A stretch of 50,034 bases of DNA from CAKRPJ01 sp934376955 (lineage in GTDB: Bacteria; Bacillota; Clostridia; Lachnospirales; Lachnospiraceae), in the NCBI GenBank assembly GCA_934376955.1, contig CAKRPJ010000018.1, positions 1 to 50,034 of the forward strand, written 5' to 3'. Every line of letters begins with the position of its first letter. Within the stretch, counting starts at the first letter, position 1. Positions 25,783 to 35,051 of the stretch are shown here, in pieces. A program made the position numbers and the translations under genes. The notes under the pieces are model-generated. The model was not told the origin of the DNA. It saw only the letters and a program-made list of their open reading frames with translations, and did no database searches.

Positions 25783-26544
25783 ATGTTTCTTGAAAAAATT
25801 ACTTGGGTTCAGGCAAAGGAATACTTTGAAAAAAAAGATATTGCGATCATTCCGGTCGGAAGTACGGAAAACCATGGCTCCCAGCTTTGTCTGGGAACAG
25901 ATTTTTTGATTCCGCGGAAGCTTTGTGAAATGATGGATGAACGTCTCGACGTTCTTATTGCTCCTACCATCCCCTTCGGTGTGGCAGATCAGCACACGGA
26001 TTTCCCGGGCACGATCACCATCGGTCAGGACGGACTCTATGATATTGTAAACCGCGTTGCCTCCGAGCTCTATAAATGGGGCATCCGAAAATTTGTTTTC
26101 CTGAACGGACACGGCGGCAACACACCGGTTCTTCAGAGAGTGTGCTTAGAGCTGGATCGTAAAAATGCGGTAGGCTGTCTTTTAAACTGGTGGACACTGG
26201 CAGGGGATCTGAAGCCGGAATGGAAGGGCGGCCATGGCGGCGGCGAGGAGACCGCAGCCATGCTTGCCATCGATCCTTCCTGTGTTCACATGCAGTATTT
26301 TATGCCCTTTGAACCGGCAGATCTAAGCGAAGATCTGACCTTCGCCGGTGCTTCTGACGTAAGCTTTAAGGGTATCCGGATCCCTGTTCCGCGCCATGTG
26401 ACCCGGTTTTCGGAATGCGGATGGTTCGGCCCGGACTCCCCAAGAGAGGCTACGGTAGAATGGGGAAAGAAAATGCTTTCCTCCACAGCCGATTTCTGTG
26501 CCGATTTTATTGAAGCCTTTGAAAAGGTAGAGCTTCCGAAATAG
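25783..26544 (+). CDS. Creatininase-family amidohydrolase
   Basis: 253 residues. The metal-binding pattern of the family is complete: Glu in GSTENHGSQLCLGTD with a downstream Asp, His in FLNGHGGNTP, and Glu in GGHGGGEETAAML. Known members hydrolyse creatinine, 2-amino-5-formylamino compounds or process mycofactocin; all are Zn/Mn-dependent and cytosolic. The substrate here cannot be assigned. It has a strong AGGAGAGG and stands alone, ending six bases before the convergent ABC-F gene. Confidence 0.9.
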   Translation: MFLEKITWVQAKEYFEKKDIAIIPVGSTENHGSQLCLGTDFLIPRKLCEMMDERLDVLIAPTIPFGVADQHTDFPGTITIGQDGLYDIVNRVASELYKWGIRKFVFLNGHGGNTPVLQRVCLELDRKNAVGCLLNWWTLAGDLKPEWKGGHGGGEETAAMLAIDPSCVHMQYFMPFEPADLSEDLTFAGASDVSFKGIRIPVPRHVTRFSECGWFGPDSPREATVEWGKKMLSSTADFCADFIEAFEKVELPK

Positions 26545-26550
26545 CAGCTC

Positions 26551-28104
26551 CTATATTTTTAATGACCACTGACTCAGATCCCACACCTTGGATGCCAGAC
26601 CGTCATAAAATTCCGGCTCATGACAGATAAGGAGAACGGCGCCCTTGTATTCCTTCAGCGCACGCTTTAATTCCTCCTTGGCGTCTGCATCCAGATGGTT
26701 TGTGGGCTCGTCGAGAAGCAGAATGTTCGTCTCCCGGTTGATGAGCTTGCAAAGGCGTACCTTTGCCTGCTCTCCTCCGGAGAGAACGCGCACCTGGCTC
26801 TCAATATTTTTTGTGGTAAGTCCGCATTTAGCCAGTGCAGCCCGCACCTGATACTGGGTATAGGACGGAAATTCCTTCCATATCTCCTCAATACAGGTCG
26901 TTGTATTTCCCGGAGCCATCTCCTGCTCAAAGTACCCGATATAAAGATAATCTCCTAACTCCACGGATCCGGAAATCGCCGGGATCAATCCTAAGATACT
27001 CTTTAAAAATGTTGTCTTTCCGATTCCGTTCGCGCCGGTGACTGCGATCTTTTCTCCGCGCTCCATGACGAAATTCAAGGGCTTTGACAAGGCTTCCTCA
27101 TATCCGATGACAAGATCCTTTGTTTCAAATATCAGCTTCCCGGCTGCTCTCGCATTGAGGAAATTAAACTCCGGCTTCGGCTTCTCCTTTGCCAGCTCGA
27201 TCACTTCCATTTTATCCAGCTTTTTCTGACGTGACATTGCCATATTTCTTGTAGCAACACGCGCCTTATTTCTGGCGACAAAATCCTGAAGCTCTGCGAT
27301 CTCCTGCTGCTGACGCTTATAGGCCGCCTCCAGCTGGCTTTTCTTCATCTCATAAACTTCTCTGAATTTGTCATAATCTCCTACATAACGATCCAGTTTC
27401 TGATTTTCCATGTGATAGATAAGATTGACCACACTGTTTAAGAAGGGGATATCATGGGAAATAAGGATAAACGCATTCTCATATTCCTGCAAATACCGCT
27501 TCAGCCATTCGATATGCTGGACATCAAGATAGTTTGTCGGCTCGTCTAAAAGCAGGATATCCGGCTTTTCAAGAAGGAGCTTTCCCAAAAGGACCTTTGT
27601 TCTCTGTCCGCCGGACAGCTCATCGACATCCTTGTCAAGACCGATCTCATCCAGTCCGAAGGCGCGTCCGATCTCCTCGACCTTGGAATCGATAATATAA
27701 AAATCATGGGCCATAAGAAGATCCTGGATCGTTCCCAGCTCCTCCATCATTGCATTCATATCTTCTTCTGATGCATCCCCCATCTTCTCACAGATAGAGT
27801 TCATCTTATCCTCCATCTCATACAAAAATGAAAAGGCACTCTTTAAGACCTCGCGGATCGTCATTCCCTTTTCAAGCACGGTGTGCTGATCCAGATATCC
27901 GACGCGGACATTTTTTGCCCATTCCACCTTTCCCTCATCCGGCATCAGCTTATCTGTGATAATGCTCATAAACGTGGACTTTCCTTCGCCGTTGGCGCCG
28001 ATAAGACCGATATGCTCTCCCTTTAAAAGCCGGAAGGACACGTCCGTAAAAATTGCTCTGTCGCCAAATCCATGGCTCAGATGTTCAACGTTTAAAATAC
28101 TCAT
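26551..28104 (-). CDS. ABC-F family ATPase (YbiT/YkpA-like)
   Basis: 517 residues, two ABC domains. Domain 1: GANGEGKST, LSGGQRTKVLLGK, LLDEPTNYLD, SHDIPFL. Domain 2: GANGIGKTT, LSGGEQAKVRLCK, LLDEPTNHLD and switch CHEPEFYDG, where the usual SHDRYF is replaced but the His is kept. A linker with charged helices (about 240-310) is shorter than in the other ABC-F gene of the window, and there is no C-terminal coiled coil. Known: soluble ribosome-associated factors. It follows the AEC transporter by 16 bases and probably shares its transcript. Confidence 0.93.
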   Translation of the reverse strand: MSILNVEHLSHGFGDRAIFTDVSFRLLKGEHIGLIGANGEGKSTFMSIITDKLMPDEGKVEWAKNVRVGYLDQHTVLEKGMTIREVLKSAFSFLYEMEDKMNSICEKMGDASEEDMNAMMEELGTIQDLLMAHDFYIIDSKVEEIGRAFGLDEIGLDKDVDELSGGQRTKVLLGKLLLEKPDILLLDEPTNYLDVQHIEWLKRYLQEYENAFILISHDIPFLNSVVNLIYHMENQKLDRYVGDYDKFREVYEMKKSQLEAAYKRQQQEIAELQDFVARNKARVATRNMAMSRQKKLDKMEVIELAKEKPKPEFNFLNARAAGKLIFETKDLVIGYEEALSKPLNFVMERGEKIAVTGANGIGKTTFLKSILGLIPAISGSVELGDYLYIGYFEQEMAPGNTTTCIEEIWKEFPSYTQYQVRAALAKCGLTTKNIESQVRVLSGGEQAKVRLCKLINRETNILLLDEPTNHLDADAKEELKRALKEYKGAVLLICHEPEFYDGLASKVWDLSQWSLKI

Positions 28105-28120
28105 TCGCTAACTCCTTTAT

Positions 28121-29032
28121 CTATACCAAAAACATCATGATCGGGATCGTCATAAGAGAAAAGATCGTATTTACAAGAACGCACTTGCTTCCATATACGG
28201 AATCCGCCCCGTATTTTTCCGCTAACAGGGCTGTTGTACTTCCGGCAGGCATTGCCGTCAGAATCACCCCACAGGCTGTCATTACCGGGTCTGCTCCCAG
28301 AATACGCATGATTCCCAACGTGGCAAGAGGAAGGGCGATCAGACGGACTGCCGCAAGAAATACGGTACTCCAGTCCTTAAAGGATTCCGGTGTCAGCGCT
28401 GTCATCATAGAGCCGATCAGCAGCATGGAAAGCGGTGTTGTGCTGTTTCCAAGTCCCTGAATCGCCTTCATTGCAAATTCCGGCAATTCAAAATCCACGA
28501 GCCCGCGGAACAGACCTAAAAATACAGCGATCATACAGGGGTTTTTCATCAGCTTCAAAAATGCCCCCTTCTTATCCGAGCTTTTTTCAAAGATCGATAT
28601 ACCTGCCGTCCACATAAAAATACGGTTCGGGATAATAAAAATTGCTGCAAGCAGAAGGCCCTCATCACCAAGGACCGCTGCAACGATGGGAAGTCCTAAG
28701 AATCCGGAATTGTTGACCAGCGTAGCATACTGCAAAATACTTCTTTTCTCGAAGGGATACATATTATAGATGAATTTCCCCATGATCCACGCCAGAAAGC
28801 AAACAAAAAACGCCACAGCAAGACATAAGGATGCCTGCTTTAAAAGCTCCGGCGTTAAATGCGTCTGAAACGAATTAAATATCATACAGGGAAGGGTGAT
28901 GCGAAGAACAAAATCGGTCATTTTCGACTGTGTCCTTCTGTCCACAATGTCCTTCCGGCTGCAATAGTACCCCACGCACATATACACGAGCAGGATCGCC
29001 TGCGTGGACAGCATTTTTAAAAAATTATCCAT
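28121..29032 (-). CDS. AEC (auxin efflux carrier) family transporter
   Basis: 303 residues with about ten hydrophobic helices in two inverted five-helix halves. The family break motif NSGFLGLPIVAAVLG and the C-terminal AMPAGSTTALLAEKYG are seen. Known bacterial members move malate, malonate or other small organic acids; the substrate here is unknown. GGGAG precedes the start. It lies between guaB and the ABC-F gene. Confidence 0.9.
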   Translation of the reverse strand: MDNFLKMLSTQAILLVYMCVGYYCSRKDIVDRRTQSKMTDFVLRITLPCMIFNSFQTHLTPELLKQASLCLAVAFFVCFLAWIMGKFIYNMYPFEKRSILQYATLVNNSGFLGLPIVAAVLGDEGLLLAAIFIIPNRIFMWTAGISIFEKSSDKKGAFLKLMKNPCMIAVFLGLFRGLVDFELPEFAMKAIQGLGNSTTPLSMLLIGSMMTALTPESFKDWSTVFLAAVRLIALPLATLGIMRILGADPVMTACGVILTAMPAGSTTALLAEKYGADSVYGSKCVLVNTIFSLMTIPIMMFLV

Positions 29033-29137
29033 CTTTTTTGCTTATCTCCCATTTTTCCCATATAGCAAAAGCAGGCTGCACGGACGGAAAGCAAAAGCCC
29101 CCCGGCCATGTAGCCTGTCCAATCAGAATTTCTTCTG

Positions 29138-30592
29138 TTAACCGTCAATACTGTAGTTCGGAGCTTCCTTTGTGATATGGATATCATGAGGATGGCTCTC
29201 ACGGAGTGCAGCTGCGGAGATCTTAACAAAGCTGCTGTTCTCCTGTAATTCTTTAATATTGTGTGCGCCACAGTAGCCCATACCGGAGCGGAGACCGCCT
29301 AACATCTGGAATACGGTATCCTCCACAAATCCTTTATAAGCAACACGGCCTTCAACGCCCTCCGGAACCAGCTTCTTCGCATCTGTCTGGAAATAACGAT
29401 CCTTACTTCCGTTTTCCATTGCTGCGATAGAGCCCATTCCGCGGTATACCTTGTATTTTCTTCCCTGATAGAGCTCAAAATTTCCCGGGCTCTCATCACA
29501 GCCTGCAAACAAGCTGCCCATCATGCAGACGCTTCCGCCGGCTGCAAGAGCCTTTGTAACATCTCCGGAGTATTTGATACCGCCGTCGGCGATGATCGGG
29601 ATGCCGTACTCCTTTGCAACTGCGTAGCAGTCCATAATTGCAGAAACCTGCGGAACACCGATACCGGCAACAACACGGGTTGTGCAGATAGAACCGGGTC
29701 CGATACCGACCTTAACTGCGTCAACACCGGCTTCGATCAGAGCCTTTGTAGCAGCTCCGGTAGCAACGTTTCCGGCAATGACCTGAACCTCAGGATAAGC
29801 TTCTTTGATCATTTTTACACAACGGATAACATTTGCGGAATGACCGTGTGCAGAATCCAGTACGATCACATCGACCTTTGCATTGACAAGTGCCTCAACA
29901 CGGTCAAGGACATTTGCTGTGATTCCTACAGCAGCGCCGCAGAGCAGTCTTCCCTGATCGTCCTTTGCGGAATTTGGATATTTGATCTGCTTCTCAATAT
30001 CTTTGATCGTGATAAGTCCCTTTAAATTGAAATCGTCATCAACGATCGGAAGCTTCTCTACTCTGGCCTTGGCAAGGATACGCTTTGCCTCAAGCATAGT
30101 GATGCCTTCCTTAGCTGTAACCAGATTCTTGGAGGTCATACATTCCTTGATCTTCTTAGAGTAATCCTCCTCGAATTTCAGGTCACGGTTTGTAATGATT
30201 CCTACCAGCTTTCTATCCTCAGTGATCGGCACACCGGAGATGCGGAATTTTGCCATAAGCTCATCGGCATCCTTTAAGGTATGCTCCGGGGATAAATAAA
30301 ATGGGTCTGTGATAACTCCGTTCTCAGAACGCTTAACCTTATCTACTTCCTCAGCCTGTGCCTCGATCGACATGTTTTTGTGGATAATACCGATACCGCC
30401 CTGTCTGGCCATTGCAATCGCCATACGGTGTTCAGTAACCGTATCCATTCCTGCACTCATAAGTGGGATGTTCAGTTTAACTTTCTTCGTCAGATTTGTC
30501 GAAACATCGACCTGATTCGGAATTACTTCTGAATATGCCGGGACGAGCAGCACGTCATCAAATGTAATACCTTCACCAATGATCTTACCCAT
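29138..30592 (-). CDS. guaB: IMP dehydrogenase
   Basis: 484 residues. The TIM barrel carries the catalytic Cys loop GPGSICTTRVV and the mobile-flap region after GMGSIAAMENGSKDR. A CBS pair (about 95-205) is inserted as usual. Known: NAD+-dependent oxidation of IMP to XMP, the first committed step to GMP. The length is normal. It has its own promoter and is separate from the corrinoid genes upstream. Confidence 0.97.
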   Translation of the reverse strand: MGKIIGEGITFDDVLLVPAYSEVIPNQVDVSTNLTKKVKLNIPLMSAGMDTVTEHRMAIAMARQGGIGIIHKNMSIEAQAEEVDKVKRSENGVITDPFYLSPEHTLKDADELMAKFRISGVPITEDRKLVGIITNRDLKFEEDYSKKIKECMTSKNLVTAKEGITMLEAKRILAKARVEKLPIVDDDFNLKGLITIKDIEKQIKYPNSAKDDQGRLLCGAAVGITANVLDRVEALVNAKVDVIVLDSAHGHSANVIRCVKMIKEAYPEVQVIAGNVATGAATKALIEAGVDAVKVGIGPGSICTTRVVAGIGVPQVSAIMDCYAVAKEYGIPIIADGGIKYSGDVTKALAAGGSVCMMGSLFAGCDESPGNFELYQGRKYKVYRGMGSIAAMENGSKDRYFQTDAKKLVPEGVEGRVAYKGFVEDTVFQMLGGLRSGMGYCGAHNIKELQENSSFVKISAAALRESHPHDIHITKEAPNYSIDG

Positions 30593-30636
30593 CTTAAGTT
30601 TCCCTCTCTTTCATCCATTTTGAATTTATTTAAATG

Positions 30637-30665
30637 AGTATAACAGCTTTGCTCTTTTTCTGCAA
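30637..30665 (-). promoter_or_regulatory. Sigma-A promoter of guaB
   Basis: Minus-strand TTGCAG (30665-30660), 17-bp spacer, TATACT (30642-30637), about 45 bp before the start. No purine riboswitch was recognised in the short leader. Confidence 0.72.
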
Positions 30666-30709
30666 CAGAAGATTTATACTATTTTACAGCATGTACTTAT
30701 TATTTATTC

Positions 30710-31777
30710 TTATAAATACCCCTTTATATATTTTTCAAGGATGATATTGTCCTCTCTTTTCTTTACACAGACCCGGTAAAACGTCCCATCCAGTCCCCGA
30801 TAATCGTCACAGCAGCGGATCAGGATCCCCTGCCTCAGCATATATTCATAAAAGGCCCGCGCCGGTCTTCCCGTTAAATCTCGGAACAGAATATAATTTG
30901 CCGACGACGGATATTTTTTAAACGCGCCTTCCGGCAGACTGTTTTCAATAAACCTGCGTTCCTCCCGGATCAGACTGACCGCACACTTCACATATTCCTC
31001 GCCCTCCGGCCCGAAGGCGGCATATCCTGCCTCCTGTGCCGGTATGGATACACTCCAGGGCTGCATGGAGCTTCTCATTTTTTCGAGCAGCTCAGGGTCC
31101 GCACTAAATCCGTAGCCGAGACGGAGTCCGGCCATTGCAAAGGTCTTTGTAAATGCACGAAGGATCATCAGCTTCCTGTGTCCGTTTTTTATGAGACTGA
31201 TCGCAGAAGCTTTGTTATCTGCTCCGGCAAGCTCCATAAAGCATTCGTCGATAACAGCAAAGATATTTTTCTCCCCGCAAAAGGTTACGATCCGTTTCAC
31301 ATCCTCCGGCCGGAGCATGTCACCCACCGGATTTGAGGGGCTGCACAGAAAAATCATATCCGGCGCTTCCTGCCTTAAAAAATCGATGTATTCCTCTATG
31401 GGAAGCCCAAAATCCTGTTCTTCCTTCAAATAAAAATAAGTGCATTCTGCTCCGACCGCCTGTAATGCACTCTCATATTCGGTAAAGGAGGGAGCTAAAA
31501 GCACAGCACGCTTTGGTCTTACGGCACGGCAGACGGCAAATATCAATTCGGCTGCACCGTTTCCGAATATAAGCGTTTTGGGATCTGTCCCATACGCAGA
31601 GGATACTCTCTCCGTAAGCCTTAAACAGCGGCTGTCCGGATAACGGCTGCTGCTCTCAATTCCCCGGATCGCGGCATTTTTAATAAAATCCGGCATGCCC
31701 AATGGATTGATATTGATCGAATAGTCACAGAATACCCCCTGATTGCTGTAAACGTCCCCGCCATGTCTGTATTCCAT
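30710..31777 (-). CDS. cobD: CobD-type PLP enzyme (threonine-phosphate decarboxylase-like)
   Basis: 355 residues, fold-type I aminotransferase. The N-terminal HGGDVYSNQGVFCDYSININ and the SININPLG motif are typical of CobD and close histidinol-phosphate aminotransferase relatives. The PLP Lys is in RAFTKTFAMAGLRLGYG, and the DECF segment holds the cofactor-contacting Asp. Known: makes (R)-1-amino-2-propanol phosphate for the corrinoid lower-loop linker. The neighbours cbiG and cobU support CobD over HisC. The start overlaps the CobU stop by one base (TAATG). Confidence 0.87.
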   Translation of the reverse strand: MEYRHGGDVYSNQGVFCDYSININPLGMPDFIKNAAIRGIESSSRYPDSRCLRLTERVSSAYGTDPKTLIFGNGAAELIFAVCRAVRPKRAVLLAPSFTEYESALQAVGAECTYFYLKEEQDFGLPIEEYIDFLRQEAPDMIFLCSPSNPVGDMLRPEDVKRIVTFCGEKNIFAVIDECFMELAGADNKASAISLIKNGHRKLMILRAFTKTFAMAGLRLGYGFSADPELLEKMRSSMQPWSVSIPAQEAGYAAFGPEGEEYVKCAVSLIREERRFIENSLPEGAFKKYPSSANYILFRDLTGRPARAFYEYMLRQGILIRCCDDYRGLDGTFYRVCVKKREDNIILEKYIKGYL

Positions 31778-32820
31778 TATTCATTTCCTCCCTTCAGCCG
31801 CATCGGGATCCCTCCGATAACACGAAAGACCTCCTCTGCTTCAGCGGCAAGAAGCTGTACTGCCTCACCGCAAAGCTCTCTCCACAGCCGATCCTCCCGT
31901 TCTATCGGAACGATGCCGCTTCCGATTTCATCCGCCGTAATACACGCGTTTGGGTTGTTTTTAATAATATTATATATGAAATCACGCATCTTTTCCCGCG
32001 CCTTTGTATCCTCCATATCGGAAAAACGCTTTATGTATCCATGAAGATTCAAGATCACCGGTCTGCTCCATGCCGCCTCCAACGGATCCGACCAGCCGTC
32101 TGCAGCTTCTCTGTTTTCTGTCTTAGCTGCATTTTCAGATGCTTCTCTGTTTTCCAAACATACTGCTGTTTCTTTTTTGTTTTCCGGAGCTGCTATATCA
32201 GACATTTTTAGGGCAAGCCCTGTTTTTCCCTGATATGCCCCGCCAAACAACAATATCATTGAATTTTTTCTTCCTTTCTTAAAACAGATATCTGTCTTGT
32301 TAAGGCCCATCGGAATGCCTGCCTCCACCAGATAGACCTGATCTGCAAGCTCAAAAATATCACGGTTCAGCTCCCCAAGAAGCCTTCTGTATTTTTCCGT
32401 TTCCTCCCCAAAAAGAGGAGCCTCTCCAAATACCTCATTCGTAACGATCACAAGCTCTCCGGCACGGTCTTTAATGCGGAGAATCCCCTTAAGGATCTTT
32501 TTTCTGACATCCTCCACATAAATATCAGAATGCCCGATATCGCGGTACAGTTCATTCGCGGTCAGATTGGAAAGACACTCTAAAAGAACAGCAGATCCCT
32601 CCGGGATATCTGCCCTTTCCAGATCGAAGGGACATTCCAAGGTTTCAAATTGTTTTTTCTGCCGCATATTACGGTGTTTTTTTATGCGATCTTTGCATTC
32701 CTCATCCCATGCGATCATGGTTGCCACATAGATCCGCCTGTACTCTCCTCTATCCACCAGACACTGTTCTGCAAACGCCGACTTTCCACTGGCGCTTGCC
32801 CCTGTCACTGCCACCATCAT
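31777..32820 (-). CDS. cobU: Tandem CobU-like protein (adenosylcobinamide kinase/guanylyltransferase plus a second CobU-like domain)
   Basis: 347 residues, about twice the usual 180. Domain 1 (1 to about 185): P-loop GASASGKS (7-14), RIKKHRNMR with His49 at the place of the guanylylated His of CobU, LLECLSNLTANE and VIVTNEV. Domain 2 (about 186-347): P-loop GGAYQGKT (193-200), then TADEIGSGIVP (295-305) and VIGGIPMRL as at a CobU C-terminus. In domain 2 the His-bearing segment is replaced by a low-complexity stretch (about 212-242) with ENREA repeated. Known: CobU phosphorylates adenosylcobinamide and forms AdoCbi-GDP. Inference: domain 1 keeps both activities; domain 2 may be regulatory or kinase-only. 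ATG 32820 overlaps the cbiG stop (ATGA). Confidence 0.85.
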   Translation of the reverse strand: MMVAVTGASASGKSAFAEQCLVDRGEYRRIYVATMIAWDEECKDRIKKHRNMRQKKQFETLECPFDLERADIPEGSAVLLECLSNLTANELYRDIGHSDIYVEDVRKKILKGILRIKDRAGELVIVTNEVFGEAPLFGEETEKYRRLLGELNRDIFELADQVYLVEAGIPMGLNKTDICFKKGRKNSMILLFGGAYQGKTGLALKMSDIAAPENKKETAVCLENREASENAAKTENREAADGWSDPLEAAWSRPVILNLHGYIKRFSDMEDTKAREKMRDFIYNIIKNNPNACITADEIGSGIVPIEREDRLWRELCGEAVQLLAAEAEEVFRVIGGIPMRLKGGNE

Positions 32821-33905
32821 AGCTTCCACTCCAATTCCGGTTCAAAAAGGGCTGCTGCTGTCGTCACACCATCCTCTGCGTATTTTTTTATGATCAGACG
32901 CGCCTCTGCCGCCACTTCTTTACAGGCAGCCATGGCTGCTCTCTCACAGACATTTCCGACCCCGGTAGTTTTCTTCACAAAGGCTGATTCCGTATACTCG
33001 CCGGGAACCCGGTTCAATTCCTCCTTCGTGTAGGTAAGGAAGGGAACCTCCAGCTCCCGTGTCAGCTCGCATAATCCCGGCTCTCCGCTTTTTAAATCTA
33101 TACTCGCCACCGCACAGACTGACCGAATATCCAGCCCTTCCTCTTTAAGGGCCCTCTCAGCTACACGCCTGATCGTTTCTGCCGGAGTCCCTCTCCGGCA
33201 GCCGATCCCGAGGGCAATGCACCTTGGAATCAGCCGGAGGACATTTTGTGTTTCTTTTTCCGGATCCTTTCTCTTATGGATCGTGATGCGAATATTGTGG
33301 CTGCAGATCCGATCGCAGAAAAGCCCCACCGGGATCCGGCCCTTTAGCGGGAATTCCGCAGAAAATCCCACCGGTCTTCCCGCCAGAATATCTGCCGATA
33401 TCTCCTTGGCAAGCTTCATATTATCGATGGACAGCCCATTCCTTTTTGCAAACATATCCACCGCAAAACGGCCGTTTACATCAGTAGCCGTTGTCACGAC
33501 CGGGATCGCCGACATTTCTTCTGCCAGATATACGGCCAGCTCATTAGCGCCTCCGAGATGACCGGAAAGAAGCGGTATAACAAAGGCTGCCGACTCATCC
33601 ACCACAAGAACAGCCGGATCCGTTTTTTTATTCTTCACATGACCGGATATAGCCCGAACCGCGATTCCGGAGGCCCCTACAAAGATCAACGCCTCTGAAT
33701 CCGTAAAGCGTTCTCCTGCCCAGTCCGAAAGCTCTCCCTCTCTTACCGGCATAAAGCTGATCTCGTGATCTTTGGCAGCCGCCTGCATCGCATATTTTCC
33801 CATCACATACGGACACGGCTCATCCTTTTTCTTTTTTAATATAGACACCAGACGTTTTTCCGTTCGGAATCCATTTGCAGTAAAGCTGATCAGTGATATC
33901 TTCAC
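32817..33905 (-). CDS. cbiG: Cobalt-precorrin 5A hydrolase
   Basis: 362 residues from GTG 33905 (GGGAG seven bases upstream). The N-terminal domain has FVGASGIAVRAISGHVKNKKTD cut short here as FVGASGIAVR, and PLLSGHLGGANELA; the C-terminal CbiG_C domain begins at LGIGCRRGTPAETI. Known: opens the ring of cobalt-precorrin-5A, releasing acetaldehyde in anaerobic B12 synthesis. It is first of a three-gene corrinoid operon whose other pathway genes lie elsewhere. It has a consensus promoter and no room for a cobalamin riboswitch. Confidence 0.93.
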   Translation of the reverse strand: MKISLISFTANGFRTEKRLVSILKKKKDEPCPYVMGKYAMQAAAKDHEISFMPVREGELSDWAGERFTDSEALIFVGASGIAVRAISGHVKNKKTDPAVLVVDESAAFVIPLLSGHLGGANELAVYLAEEMSAIPVVTTATDVNGRFAVDMFAKRNGLSIDNMKLAKEISADILAGRPVGFSAEFPLKGRIPVGLFCDRICSHNIRITIHKRKDPEKETQNVLRLIPRCIALGIGCRRGTPAETIRRVAERALKEEGLDIRSVCAVASIDLKSGEPGLCELTRELEVPFLTYTKEELNRVPGEYTESAFVKKTTGVGNVCERAAMAACKEVAAEARLIIKKYAEDGVTTAAALFEPELEWKL

Positions 33906-33933
33906 GTTTATTCTCCCGTCTTTTTCTGTCTAC

Positions 33934-33962
33934 ATTATAAATTGCTTTTCTGCTTCTTGCAA
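33934..33962 (-). promoter_or_regulatory. Sigma-A promoter of cbiG-cobU-cobD
   Basis: Minus-strand TTGCAA (33962-33957), 17-bp spacer, TATAAT (33939-33934), about 30 bp before the GTG start. Confidence 0.75.
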
Positions 33963-33973
33963 TGAGTGTTTTT

Positions 33974-34189
33974 TCAGTCTTTCGCACCGGGCTCTGTAGC
34001 AGACTGCTCCCGCCGTTTTTTGGTAATGAGTCCTCCGATCCTTCCGCTCTCCTTTGCAGTCAGGCTCCTCCAGCCGCCGGCAATCACTTTATCCGCAAGC
34101 CCCAGCTCTGCGGCGATCTCAAATTTCATTTTGTCCTCCGGTTTCAGGTTGTTCGGATCAATCGGATCCTCTTTTCGCTTCTTGGGCAT
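33974..34189 (-). CDS. Small acid-soluble spore protein, alpha/beta type
   Basis: 71 residues. The core FEIAAELGLADKV followed by SGRIGGLITKKRRE matches the two conserved segments of alpha/beta SASPs, including the EIA protease-cleavage region and the GG-ITK motif. Known: coats spore DNA, protects it from UV and heat, and is degraded by Gpr at germination. The N-terminus PKKRKEDPIDPNNLKPEDK is longer and more basic than usual. AAGGAG lies eight bases upstream. A SigG promoter could not be recognised with confidence. Confidence 0.88.
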   Translation of the reverse strand: MPKKRKEDPIDPNNLKPEDKMKFEIAAELGLADKVIAGGWRSLTAKESGRIGGLITKKRREQSATEPGAKD

Positions 34190-34291
34190 AAAATCATCTC
34201 CTTATCATTGCCATATCAGAATTTTCCCCATAAGCCGGTAAATTATACAGGAGAAACAGATCCGATCACCAAAAACTGCAGCACCCGTAGG

Positions 34292-34942
34292 TTAGATACC
34301 GTCATCCTCTGCAAATATCACTATTTTAGCCGCTGTATTCTTTCCGTCATGGCCATCCTTCCAGATAAGAAGCTTTTTCCCCGGAGTCAGATCGTCTGTC
34401 CGGACGATATTGCGTGTCAGATACGGAAGAAGGGCCGTATCTGCATTGACTGTGTATGTATTTCCGTCTGTAGCCTTTAAATCAAACGAGCCATCTGAAT
34501 TTTTCTTAAGCTTTTTAACAGTCGTATATACAGGAAACTCTCCCTCCTCCGAAGGATCAGCCAGTACAAGAGAACCATTGACGATGGGCGGCAGGCTCAT
34601 TGTCATTTCTTCGCCTGCATAGACATTGACAGATACCCCTTCGCTTAATTCTTCTGCCGGAATCGGATATCCGTTTACGGCATCAAGGATCAAAACTCCT
34701 TCCGGAACCGTGACGATCACTTCCTCAGACGAATCTCCAAGCTTATGATCGATCATCAGCTCTCCGTTTTCCATGGAAAGTACGGTTCCCTCCATCATGA
34801 TCAGCTTCAACCCCTCATCATATTTCAATTCACGTTCCATGGCATTATCTGTCTGATTATATTTTGTCAGACCGATAAATCCCAGAGCGGCTGTCAGAGA
34901 TACCGCACACAGAGCAATTGCAATTTTAGTCATCTTTTTCAT
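34292..34942 (-). CDS. Secreted or membrane-anchored protein of unknown function
   Basis: 216 residues. A basic start and hydrophobic segment (about 5-26, IAIALCAVSLTAALGFIGL) without a lipobox Cys suggest a signal anchor. The rest is acidic and beta-rich, with two similar portions of the form EGTVLSMENGELMID and KKLKKNSDGSFDLKATDGN that look like small OB-type or beta-barrel units. I do not recognise the family. It has AAGGAG seven bases before the start and lies between rpsA and the spore protein, all on the same strand. Its expression could be read from the rpsA side only past a terminator. Confidence 0.75.
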   Translation of the reverse strand: MKKMTKIAIALCAVSLTAALGFIGLTKYNQTDNAMERELKYDEGLKLIMMEGTVLSMENGELMIDHKLGDSSEEVIVTVPEGVLILDAVNGYPIPAEELSEGVSVNVYAGEEMTMSLPPIVNGSLVLADPSEEGEFPVYTTVKKLKKNSDGSFDLKATDGNTYTVNADTALLPYLTRNIVRTDDLTPGKKLLIWKDGHDGKNTAAKIVIFAEDDGI

Positions 34943-35051
34943 ACGTTCACTCCTTTTTTATATATTCATGAAAAGATTATCATATAATTCTTGAAATTCC
35001 TGCTGGTTTTTATTTACAAATCCATTACAGTTTCTTTGAGTTTTTTCTGCA

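Noticed and set aside
30593..30640. Possible purine riboswitch before guaB
   Set aside because: The leader after the promoter is too short and no conserved core is visible.
33906..33973. Possible cobalamin riboswitch before cbiG
   Set aside because: Only about 30 nt of leader lie between the promoter and the GTG start; there is no room for the structure.
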